A DNA stretch of 64,000 nucleotides from Gemmatimonadaceae bacterium (GTDB lineage: Bacteria; Gemmatimonadota; Gemmatimonadetes; Gemmatimonadales; Gemmatimonadaceae). The notes beneath the pieces were generated by a model. It saw nothing but the letters and a program-made list of their open reading frames with translations. It searched no databases and had not been told where the DNA came from. Position numbers and translations under genes: made by a program. Below, one piece after another: positions 43,441-50,304 of this stretch. Positions within the stretch are counted from its first letter, which is position 1. Every line of letters starts with the position of its first letter. Location of the stretch: the NCBI GenBank assembly GCA_036003045.1, contig DASYSS010000046.1, forward strand, positions 1 to 64,000, in the 5' to 3' direction.

Positions 43441-43555
43441 ACTCCGAAACTGCCAAAACTCCGAAACTGCCAAACTCCGAGACTGCCGAACACCGAGACT
43501 GCGAAGGTGCCGAACCGCGAAACTGCCGAACGGCGAAACTGCCGACTCCGAGAGG
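43441..43555. repeat. Degenerate ~16-bp tandem repeat in the DUF2723 leader
   Basis: About six to seven imperfect units share the core CCGAAACTGCC, variants being CTCCGAAACTGCCAAA, CTCCGAGACTGCCGAA and CCGCGAAACTGCCGAA. The units are direct with no unique spacers, so this is not a CRISPR array. The block lies between the divergent-free ends of the ROK and DUF2723 genes and is unlike the coding sequence in composition. No protein is encoded convincingly. Confidence 0.75.
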
Positions 43556-43570
43556 GCTCAGCTGCGAGGC

Positions 43571-43594
43571 CGGTCCACCGGTCCACCGGTCCAC
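43571..43594. repeat. Three tandem CGGTCCAC units
   Basis: Three exact 8-bp copies of CGGTCCAC lie directly after the larger repeat and 20 nt before the ROK gene stop. The sequence is related to the GTCCACCC repeats at 2906-2928. Confidence 0.7.
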
Positions 43595-43613
43595 CCAATC
43601 CTAGCGGACTCGC

Positions 43614-44633
43614 CTACAAACCGCCGAGGTGCTGCATCTTGAACGTCGCGACCGCCCCGACCACACCGGCGGTCCCCGGAAGGGCGCCCGGGACGATCCG
43701 TGCCGCGTCGACCGCGGGGCGGAAGGCACGCCGGCGGACCTCGGCGCGCATCGGCATGAACAGCGTGTCCCCCGCCTGGGTGACTCCGCCTGCGACCACC
43801 ACCACGTCCGCGTTCACGATGTTGAGGAGATTGGCGATTCCGGCTCCGAGATAGCGCGCGGTGTCGCGGACGATCTCGTTCGCGACGGCGTCGCCCTGTT
43901 GCGCGGCCTTGTACACCGTCTCAGCCGTAATGGACTCGAGCTTCCCATCCACCATCGACGGGAGCATCGACGCGGTCTCCTCACGCACGAGGACCTCGCG
44001 TGCGCGAGTGGCTATGGCCGGACCGGAGGCGTAGGCCTCGAGACATCCATAGTTGCCGCATTTGCAGTGGCGGCCGTTGAGGTCGATGGTCGTGTGGCCG
44101 ATCTCGCCGGCGACGTCGGACGATCCGTGAAAGAGCTTTCCGTCGATGATCAACCCGCCGCCGATGCCCGTGCCGATCGTCATGCCGATGACGTTGGTCG
44201 CACCCTGCGCTGCGCCCTGCCACCATTCGCCGACCGTGGCGCAGTTCGCGTCGTTGTCGAGCGTGGCGGGGAGATTGAGCCGTTCGGCGATGCGGTCGCG
44301 GAGTGGGAAGTTCCGCCAGCCGAGGTTCGGCGCCACGATGACGATGCCCTTCTCGCGGTCGAGCGGACCGGGCGCGCCGATGCCGACGCCGATGAAGTCG
44401 TCGCGCGAGGCGCCGGTTTCCGCCATCGTCGCGTTGATGACGTCCTCGATTAGGCCGACGATGCGATCGGCCACGGTTTCAGCCCCGGATTCGGCACTCG
44501 TCGGGATGGAGCGCATGGCGTAGTGCTGCTTGCCGTCGGCCGACATCGCGCCGACCACGATGTTCGTGCCGCCGAGGTCCACGCCGATGATGTATTGCTG
44601 CTGCTTCTTCGTGGCCGACGACTTGGTCGCCAT
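43614..44633 (-). CDS. ROK-family sugar kinase (glucokinase-like)
   Basis: A 339-residue ROK kinase. The N-terminal phosphate loop is IIGVDLGGTNIVVG, the substrate segment TLDNDANCATVGEW and GTGIGGGLIIDG, and the catalytic/zinc region GEIGHTTIDLNG with HCKCGNYGCLEAYASG. The DNA-binding HTH of ROK repressors is absent, which favours a kinase, probably glucokinase. A 15-residue polar leader (KSSATKKQQQ) precedes the domain. It lies 3 nt after the GT9 gene on the same strand. Confidence 0.93.
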   Translation of the reverse strand: MATKSSATKKQQQYIIGVDLGGTNIVVGAMSADGKQHYAMRSIPTSAESGAETVADRIVGLIEDVINATMAETGASRDDFIGVGIGAPGPLDREKGIVIVAPNLGWRNFPLRDRIAERLNLPATLDNDANCATVGEWWQGAAQGATNVIGMTIGTGIGGGLIIDGKLFHGSSDVAGEIGHTTIDLNGRHCKCGNYGCLEAYASGPAIATRAREVLVREETASMLPSMVDGKLESITAETVYKAAQQGDAVANEIVRDTARYLGAGIANLLNIVNADVVVVAGGVTQAGDTLFMPMRAEVRRRAFRPAVDAARIVPGALPGTAGVVGAVATFKMQHLGGL

Positions 44634-44636
44634 GAA

Positions 44637-45701
44637 TCAGGAGCTCCGGGGTGTGGAAACGAGGAAGGCGCGCGTGAGGGCGGCCACGTCGCCGGCAGTA
44701 ATCTCGCGCATACAGCGCCAATGTCCGAGGGGGCAGCGCCTTGGACCGTGCCGGTCGCAAGGGCGACACTCGAGCCCCACGAATTCCGCCACGGCGGAGC
44801 GGTCGGCCAGCGGGCCGAAGCCGAAGGCTGGAACGGTCGGTCCGAAGACGGCGACGGTCGGAGTGTTCATTCCCGACGCCAGATGGAGCGGTGCCGAGTC
44901 GTTCGTCACCAGCACTCGAGCGCGTCCGATGACCTCGGCCGACGCGAGCAGGGAAAGCCGCCCCGTGGCGTCGATCGATCGTCCGCCGGTCGCGTCGGCG
45001 ATTTCGTCGGACAGCGGACGATCGGCTTCGCCGCCGATGACTACGATCCGGGCTTCGGCGACCAGAGCTCGCGCGAGGTCGGCGTAGTAGGGCCACCGCT
45101 TCGTGGCCCAGATGCTCCCCGGGGCGAGTGCGACGATCGGCACGCCCGCCGTGACGTCGTGGAGCAACGCGTCGGCGGCGGCTCGCTCGGCTTCGCCGGG
45201 AAAGAGCGTCGGACGCGGGCGTGCGCGTTCTGCATCGCCCGCGCGCGCGCCGCGATCAGCGAGCGAGAGCAGTCGAGAGGCGTGGTGCTCGCCTTCGGGG
45301 GACACGACGCGCGTGGTGTAGAACGCGCGTCCAGCCGACGTCGAGAATCCGATTCGCTCGCGGATCCCCGCCAACAACGTGAGCGCGCCGCTGCGCACCG
45401 AGCCCTGAGCGAGGAATGCCGCGGCGTATCGACGGGCTCGGAGGCGGCTCGCGAGTCCCGCCATTCCGACCACGCCTCGATCCTTGCCGCGCTTGTCGTA
45501 AATGATCACCTCGCGAACCGCGGGATGATTCGGCAACACCGCGCCCGCCGCCGGCGTGCACACGACGTCCACCGCTCCCTCCTTCGCCAAGCGGGCGAGG
45601 AGCGGAGTGGTGAGAATCATGTCACCGAGAAAGCTCGTTTGAACGACGAGAAAGGAAGGCAAGCGAGGAGGAGTATGTCCGCCGCCCGGCCTCCCGTCCA
45701 C
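44637..45701 (-). CDS. waaF: GT9-family heptosyltransferase (lipopolysaccharide core)
   Basis: A 354-residue GT-B enzyme. The N-terminal nucleotide-sugar fold begins LVVQTSFLGDMILTTPLL, and the C-terminal ADP-heptose-binding motifs are VALAPGSIWATKRWP and TNDSAPLHLASGMNTPTVAVFGPT. It should add heptose to the inner LPS core at the cytoplasmic face. The start is a GTG at 45701, immediately after the upstream stop codon (TGAGTG). A TTG 13 codons later is a possible alternative. The gene symbol is by family and is not certain between waaC and waaF. Confidence 0.85.
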   Translation of the reverse strand: MDGRPGGGHTPPRLPSFLVVQTSFLGDMILTTPLLARLAKEGAVDVVCTPAAGAVLPNHPAVREVIIYDKRGKDRGVVGMAGLASRLRARRYAAAFLAQGSVRSGALTLLAGIRERIGFSTSAGRAFYTTRVVSPEGEHHASRLLSLADRGARAGDAERARPRPTLFPGEAERAAADALLHDVTAGVPIVALAPGSIWATKRWPYYADLARALVAEARIVVIGGEADRPLSDEIADATGGRSIDATGRLSLLASAEVIGRARVLVTNDSAPLHLASGMNTPTVAVFGPTVPAFGFGPLADRSAVAEFVGLECRPCDRHGPRRCPLGHWRCMREITAGDVAALTRAFLVSTPRSS

Positions 45702-46370
45702 TCAGCGCATGCGTCGGGCGACTCGTGCGACGTCCGCGAAAAATTTACGCTCGGCGCCGGCCCGTTCGTTTTCGGGGGCCCGCAGCACGGCGGAAGGATG
45801 CACCGTCGCGAAGGCGACGGGCGCGAGCTCGGACTCGAGCGGCTTTCCCCGGTGCTTCATCACGCTGAACGCCGGACCGAACACCGCCTTCGCCGCCGTC
45901 GCGCCGAGGCAGAGAATCGCCTGCGGACGAATCAGTGTCAGCTCGGCCAGCATCCACGGACGGCAAGCGCGGACTTCGCCGGCACTCGGCGTCTTGTGCA
46001 AGCGTCTCACCGTGCGGCGGTCCTTTGCCCATTTGAAATGCTTGACGGCGTTCGTCACGTAGATCTCGCTGCGATCGATGCCGGCGGACTCGAACGCGCG
46101 ATCGAGCAAGCGCCCCGAGGGTCCGACGAACGGATGCCCCGCGCGATCTTCCGCATCGCCGGGTTGTTCCCCAATGACGACGAGCTTCGCGGTCTTCGGC
46201 CCCTCGCCAAAGACCGCCTGCGTCGCGTTCGCGTAGAGCGTACAGCCGCGACACTCCTGCACCGCGGCGCGCATCTTGGGAAGCGTCGGCCGAGCGGGAA
46301 TGAAGTCGTTCGCCGTACCGGTTGATTCGATCGTCGTGGCCACTCGACTCCTCGATGCGTTGACGAACAT
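45702..46370 (-). CDS. udgX: UdgX-type uracil-DNA glycosylase superfamily protein
   Basis: A 222-residue family-4-like UDG with a 4Fe-4S cluster set (Cys40/Cys43 in ECRGC, Cys in RACRPW, Cys in AILCLGA). Motif A is VVIGEQPGDAED, with FVGPSGRLLDRAF and YVTNAVKHFKW. The loop VRRLHKTPS holds His125 at the position of the UdgX KRRIH motif, whose His forms a covalent bond with uracil in DNA. The start is chosen at ATG 46370; a further ATG at 46397 is possible. The frame continues upstream through the small gene on the opposite strand, so earlier starts are unlikely. It may bind uracil-containing DNA suicidally. Confidence 0.85.
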   Translation of the reverse strand: MFVNASRSRVATTIESTGTANDFIPARPTLPKMRAAVQECRGCTLYANATQAVFGEGPKTAKLVVIGEQPGDAEDRAGHPFVGPSGRLLDRAFESAGIDRSEIYVTNAVKHFKWAKDRRTVRRLHKTPSAGEVRACRPWMLAELTLIRPQAILCLGATAAKAVFGPAFSVMKHRGKPLESELAPVAFATVHPSAVLRAPENERAGAERKFFADVARVARRMR

Positions 46371-46487
46371 CCAAGAGGCGGCAAGCCGCGGACCCATGCG
46401 GTCGACGACGGCCGCGGTCGCTTGCCAGTCAACGGTTGGGTACGACAGTTGCCTTTCGATGCAGCGACTTCGACAGAGGATACTCGG

Positions 46488-46637
46488 ATGCTGTACACAC
46501 TCGCGGTCGTACTCATCGTTCTGTGGGCCCTCGGCTTCCTCGCGTTTCACGTCGGCGGCGGGCTAATCCATCTACTGCTCGTCATCGCCGTCATCGCGGT
46601 TCTGCTTCGCGTCATTCAGGGCCGGCGCCCGATCTGA
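46488..46637 (+). CDS. Small membrane protein, lmo0937 family
   Basis: A 49-residue, two-span peptide (LYTLAVVLIVLWALGFLAFH and LIHLLLVIAVIAVLLRVI) ending RRPI. It matches the lmo0937-family small membrane proteins. A good Shine-Dalgarno (AGAGGA) lies 7 nt before the ATG. It is divergent from udgX. The function is unknown; related genes often respond to stress. Confidence 0.85.
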   Translation: MLYTLAVVLIVLWALGFLAFHVGGGLIHLLLVIAVIAVLLRVIQGRRPI

Positions 46638-46657
46638 CACGAGTTCGTCCGGGGTGG

Positions 46658-47989
46658 TCAGCGCCGCCGCAGAATCGCGGCGGCGGCTCGCCAGCCGGAG
46701 TCGATCGCGCCGTGAACGGTTCCGGTGCGGCCGAGGCGATCGGCGGCCTCACCGGCGAACCAGATCGTGTCGCGGATCGGACGGCTGAGCGTCTCACACG
46801 CCGTCGCCCCGCCGACGCGTGAGTACGAGTACACGCCGCGCGAGAACGGATCGTTGATCCAGTCGTGGTAGAAAACCGCGGCAACCTCGCGCCGTATCGC
46901 CGCGGGCTTCATTCCGAGAACCGTCGCTATCGACGCGATGGCGAGGCTCTCGAGCTCACCACGAGGTAGGCGGGAGAACTCGGCAGCGGGCGGTCCACCG
47001 ACCCAACCTACCATGGTGGGCGACGCGATCGGGTACGACGTCCACCAGACCGGGAAAGCAACACGTTCTCGTGTCTGAAGGAACGATGTGGTGTCGAGAT
47101 CCGGCAGGCCGAGACGCTCGGCGAGCTTCTCGTCCCGCCAGAACGCTCGCTTGAATCTGAATACGAGTTTCACGACGGTCCCCATCGCGGTGAGACTCAG
47201 TGCGCGCAGAATCGCCGACGGCAGCGGCGGGTCGAACCGAATGGCTCCCGGCGCGCCGTCCCGTGCGGACAGAACTCCCGGCGTGGCGGTGACCACGACC
47301 GCCTGCGCCGTCACGCTTCCGCTGGGCGCCCCGGCGACGTCGCGACACTCGACCTCGACGCGGCGATCGCGCCACACGATGCGCTCGGCGAGCGTCTCGA
47401 ATCGAACATCGGCGCGCACTTGATCGGCGAGACGCTCGATCAAGGTGTCGTAGCCGCCGACGACACGTCCCATGCGCATCTCGCGGCGATCGCCTTGGGG
47501 CCAACCGCCGTCGGCGAGGGCCTTTTCGCTGATCACGGTCGTATCGGCGGCGTGAAAGCCTTCGACGAACAGCTTCGCTCGTTGACGGTCTCTAGGCTTC
47601 AACGAGCGATTCGCCGCAAGGGCGTCGGCGAACGAGCGATCCTGGTCTCGATCAGGATCGAGCCGCCGCATCACGCGGTCGATGGTCGACCAGAAGTCGG
47701 CCATGACCGCGAGCTCTTTGCCGGCGCGCGTCAGACGGTGGGGCGCGATGTCGAGTGTCGGCAGATGATGCTCTGACGCGACCCGACGGATCGGATCGGC
47801 CTCGCCATGAATGAATTCCGCGCCGAGCTCGATCGGGACCTCGAGATCCGACTGGTGCTGCGTGAAGATGCGGCCGCCGAGACGGGCGCGCGCCTCGAGC
47901 ACGACGACGCGACAGCCCTCCCGCCGAAGCGTGGAGGCGGCGGCGAGCCCCGACGCGCCGGCGCCGATTACAGCGACGTCAAAGTCCAC
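46658..47989 (-). CDS. FAD-dependent amine oxidase (monoamine oxidase-like)
   Basis: A 443-residue flavoprotein. The ADP-binding motif VAVIGAGASGLAAAS and VVVLEARARLGGRI define the FAD fold at the N-terminus, and the C-terminal IWFAGEAADRLGRTGTVHGAIDSGWRAA closes it. GVYSYSRVGG lies near the substrate region. The family oxidises primary or secondary amines to imines with O2 as acceptor. The substrate is unknown. There is no signal peptide. Confidence 0.88.
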   Translation of the reverse strand: MDFDVAVIGAGASGLAAASTLRREGCRVVVLEARARLGGRIFTQHQSDLEVPIELGAEFIHGEADPIRRVASEHHLPTLDIAPHRLTRAGKELAVMADFWSTIDRVMRRLDPDRDQDRSFADALAANRSLKPRDRQRAKLFVEGFHAADTTVISEKALADGGWPQGDRREMRMGRVVGGYDTLIERLADQVRADVRFETLAERIVWRDRRVEVECRDVAGAPSGSVTAQAVVVTATPGVLSARDGAPGAIRFDPPLPSAILRALSLTAMGTVVKLVFRFKRAFWRDEKLAERLGLPDLDTTSFLQTRERVAFPVWWTSYPIASPTMVGWVGGPPAAEFSRLPRGELESLAIASIATVLGMKPAAIRREVAAVFYHDWINDPFSRGVYSYSRVGGATACETLSRPIRDTIWFAGEAADRLGRTGTVHGAIDSGWRAAAAILRRR

Positions 47990-48111
47990 GAGTCGAGAGG
48001 GCGGGCGCGCGAGAGCGACATCGAGCGAAGGTACCCAGGTTCAAAGAGTCGAACGACGAGCAAGGCGTTCGCGACCGGCACGGCGCGCGAGTTGAAGAAA
48101 AGACGGTCGTC

Positions 48112-48459
48112 ATGCGGCGGGAGGGAAGGCGAGTCGTGACGACGAATACGAAGAACCATCGACGCGCGGGCGCGGCCAAACCGAAACGGACGCGGCGGTG
48201 GTCGGCACGCGTGACGCGCGAGAGCAACGCGCTCGATCTGGATCGCGACGTATTCACATGGGATGACCCGAAGCGTATCGCGAGATCGCTCAAGCGGTCG
48301 GCCGAGCACAGCCGGCGACGCAGGAGCGAACCGTATCGATCGGCGATGTCGATGTTGACCTTTTACGTCAACCGCGCGGGAAAAAACCTGTCGCCGACGC
48401 GGCGACGCGTGCTCGAGAGCGCGAAAGCGGAGCTCAAGCACGCGTTTGGCCGCGACTAA
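48112..48459 (+). CDS. DUF3175 protein
   Basis: A 115-residue highly basic protein. After an Arg/Lys-rich leader, the DUF3175 region reads RWSARVTRESNALDLDRDVFTW, DDPKRIARSLKRSAEHSRRR and SMLTFYVNRAGKNLSPTRRRVLE. The family is found in soil and plant-associated bacteria and its function is unknown. It is divergent from the amine oxidase gene and convergent with the DUF6496 gene. Confidence 0.88.
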   Translation: MRREGRRVVTTNTKNHRRAGAAKPKRTRRWSARVTRESNALDLDRDVFTWDDPKRIARSLKRSAEHSRRRRSEPYRSAMSMLTFYVNRAGKNLSPTRRRVLESAKAELKHAFGRD

Positions 48460-48474
48460 CGGCGAACACGCCGA

Positions 48475-48969
48475 TCAGCGCGACTGCCGGGCGCGAGTGC
48501 GAGCGGCCTTCTTGGCGGCGGCAGACCGTGCGCGAGCGCCCTTGGTGCGAACGGCCTTCCGCGCGGCCGCCGAGCGCGCCGACGCGCCTCGCCGACGTGC
48601 GCTGGAGCGCGCCTGGCTGCTGAGCGACTTTCGGCTCGCGGCGCTGTGCCCTTCGCGGCGCAGCGCGCCCTCAACGGCGCGCGACCGCTTGCGCGACGTC
48701 TTTCGGCGTCGCGACTTTCCCTTGGCGAGGTCGCGCTTCGCCTTCGTGCGCGTGCGTGACGAGCTGCTCTTGCTCGGCTGGAGCTTGACGCCCGAGCGTC
48801 GCGCCTTCGACAGTCCGATGGCGATCGCCTGCTTCGTCGACCGGGCGCCGTGCTTGCCCTCGCGAATGTGATGCATCTCCTCGCGCACGAACTCGCCGGC
48901 CTGCGTCGAGGGTGATTTGCCCTCGGCTTTGTCCTCGTGTGCGCGCTCGATCGTTTCACGTTCCGGCAT
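48475..48969 (-). CDS. DUF6496 protein with histone H1-like basic tail
   Basis: A 164-residue protein. Residues 1-60 match DUF6496 (SPSTQAGEFVREEMHHIREG, then KHGARSTKQAIAIGLSKARR). The remaining 100 residues are Lys/Arg/Ser/Ala-rich repeats (for example KAVRTKGARARSAAAKKAAR) resembling an H1/HU-tail, so it likely binds DNA or RNA. The ATG at 48969 has GGAGG 4-5 nt upstream. It belongs to a stress-gene neighbourhood with hsp20. Confidence 0.8.
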   Translation of the reverse strand: MPERETIERAHEDKAEGKSPSTQAGEFVREEMHHIREGKHGARSTKQAIAIGLSKARRSGVKLQPSKSSSSRTRTKAKRDLAKGKSRRRKTSRKRSRAVEGALRREGHSAASRKSLSSQARSSARRRGASARSAAARKAVRTKGARARSAAAKKAARTRARQSR

Positions 48970-49000
48970 TGTCCCTCCGTTGGTTCGGCGGCGTCCGACG

Positions 49001-49651
49001 TCAGCGAATCTGGATCTGGCGCGCACGACGCTCGTCGAGTTTGGGCGCCGGCAGCGTGATCTCGAGAACGCCGTCCTTGAAGCTCGCCTCGCAATTGTCG
49101 GACTCGATGCCTTCGGGGAGCGGGATGGCCCGATAGAACGAGCCGTAGTTCCGCTCGCTGCGATAGAAATCGTCGCGGTTTTCTTCTCGTTCGGAATGGC
49201 GATGCCCCGAGATCGCGAGCACGCCGTTCTCGATCTCCGCCTTCACGTCCTCTTTCTTGAGACCTGGAAGGTCGGCGCGCACGACGAGCTTGTCGCCGCG
49301 GCGGAAGGTCTCGACCTGCGGCGCCCACGCCGACTGGTCTTCGTCGAGAAACCCTCGCCATGGTCCCGCGGATGCCCCGAGACCGAACGCGCGTCCGAGC
49401 CCGAAGTTCTCGAACAAGCGATCCATGTCGTCGGCCATGCGCCGCATCAAGGTGAATGCTCCGGAGCGCGGTCCGCGAACCGGGGCGTTCGCGGATTCAG
49501 CCGCGGGCGCCCGCGTCGCGGCTTGACCGCGGGTTTCGCGTTCGGTCGAAATAGACCGTTCGCGGTCACCGGTGCCGATGTTCTTGCCGAAGCTGTGGCT
49601 CGCCCCTTGGTGCGGATTTTCATCCCGTGTGTAGTCTCGATCGTCGGCCAT
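49001..49651 (-). CDS. hsp20: Small heat shock protein (Hsp20/alpha-crystallin family)
   Basis: A 216-residue sHSP, longer than usual because of a polar 95-residue N-terminal arm. The alpha-crystallin domain runs from about 110 to the end: APQVETFRRGDKLVVRADLPGLKKEDVKAEIENGVLAISG, in several conserved parts, then the family ending EASFKDGVLEITLPAP. A short RQIQIR tail gives the IxI motif. It acts as an ATP-independent holdase. The ATG at 49651 has GGGAGA about 5 nt upstream, and a hairpin lies just upstream of that. Confidence 0.93.
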   Translation of the reverse strand: MADDRDYTRDENPHQGASHSFGKNIGTGDRERSISTERETRGQAATRAPAAESANAPVRGPRSGAFTLMRRMADDMDRLFENFGLGRAFGLGASAGPWRGFLDEDQSAWAPQVETFRRGDKLVVRADLPGLKKEDVKAEIENGVLAISGHRHSEREENRDDFYRSERNYGSFYRAIPLPEGIESDNCEASFKDGVLEITLPAPKLDERRARQIQIR

Positions 49652-49667
49652 TGGATTCTCCCTTGTG

Positions 49668-49683
49668 CCCCGAGTGCTCGGGG
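49668..49683 (-). promoter_or_regulatory. GC palindrome in the hsp20 5' leader
   Basis: CCCCGAG-TG-CTCGGGG is a perfect 7-bp inverted repeat, 17 nt upstream of the hsp20 ATG and 5 nt from its ribosome-binding site. It could be an operator or part of a structured leader. It does not match the CIRCE consensus. Its function is untested. Confidence 0.35.
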
Positions 49684-49864
49684 AGGGACGTGCGTGGGGA
49701 AAGTGCTCGACGCCGATTGCGCCGAGCGATGGGCAGATCTGCTTCGCGCCGCAATCAGCATGCCCTGAGTAAGAAGCGTTGCGGCGTGATGGACCGCGTG
49801 AGGTGTTTGGCGCGAGCACTGCATTGACTAGCCGGCGGCGGGCGAACCTTACCCTGGATGGGCG

Positions 49865-50275
49865 GTGAAACCAAAGACAGCTCTCGTCATCGGCGCCGCG
49901 TGCGCGCTGCTGTTCGGGGCGATGCTCCTCACGTCACCCGACGGAATCCTCCGCGGTCTCGGCCTCGAGCCGCACGGCGACGGAATTCTCGTTGCTCGGG
50001 ATATGTCGATCCTCGTGTTCGGATTTGCCGTGCTGGACTGGTTGGGTCGAAATGCCGAAGGGAAGATGTTGCGCACGATACTGATCGCGAACCTGTTCGT
50101 ACATGTTGCCGGGTTCGCGTTGCGCGGCGCCGGCATCGTGACGCATCAACTCCCCGGCGCGGCGTGGCCGAGCCTGGTGGCGCAGGCGGTGCTCGCGACG
50201 ATTTTCGGTTTGGCGCTCCTCGCGACGCGGGCACGCGATCGTCGACGCAGCGACAAGTTGATTCGAGCCGCCTGA
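49865..50275 (+). CDS. Small polytopic membrane protein of unknown function
   Basis: A 136-residue protein, GTG start, with four hydrophobic segments (TALVIGAACALLFGAMLLT, MSILVFGFAVLDWLG, TILIANLFVHVAGFAL and LVAQAVLATIFGLALLAT). Similar small proteins appear in many genomes as DUF4345-like or unnamed. It precedes coxI by 29 nt on the same strand, so it is probably the first gene of the respiratory operon. Confidence 0.6.
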   Translation: MKPKTALVIGAACALLFGAMLLTSPDGILRGLGLEPHGDGILVARDMSILVFGFAVLDWLGRNAEGKMLRTILIANLFVHVAGFALRGAGIVTHQLPGAAWPSLVAQAVLATIFGLALLATRARDRRRSDKLIRAA

Positions 50276-50304
50276 GCGATTGGCTCGGCTTGGGGGCACA
50301 TGTG

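Noticed and set aside
43441-43555. Possible CRISPR array
   Set aside because: Units are about 16 bp, imperfect and directly adjacent without unique spacers, and no cas genes are present.
49652-49864. CIRCE operator upstream of hsp20
   Set aside because: No TTAGCACTC-N9-GAGTGCTAA pair is present; only an unrelated GC palindrome was found.
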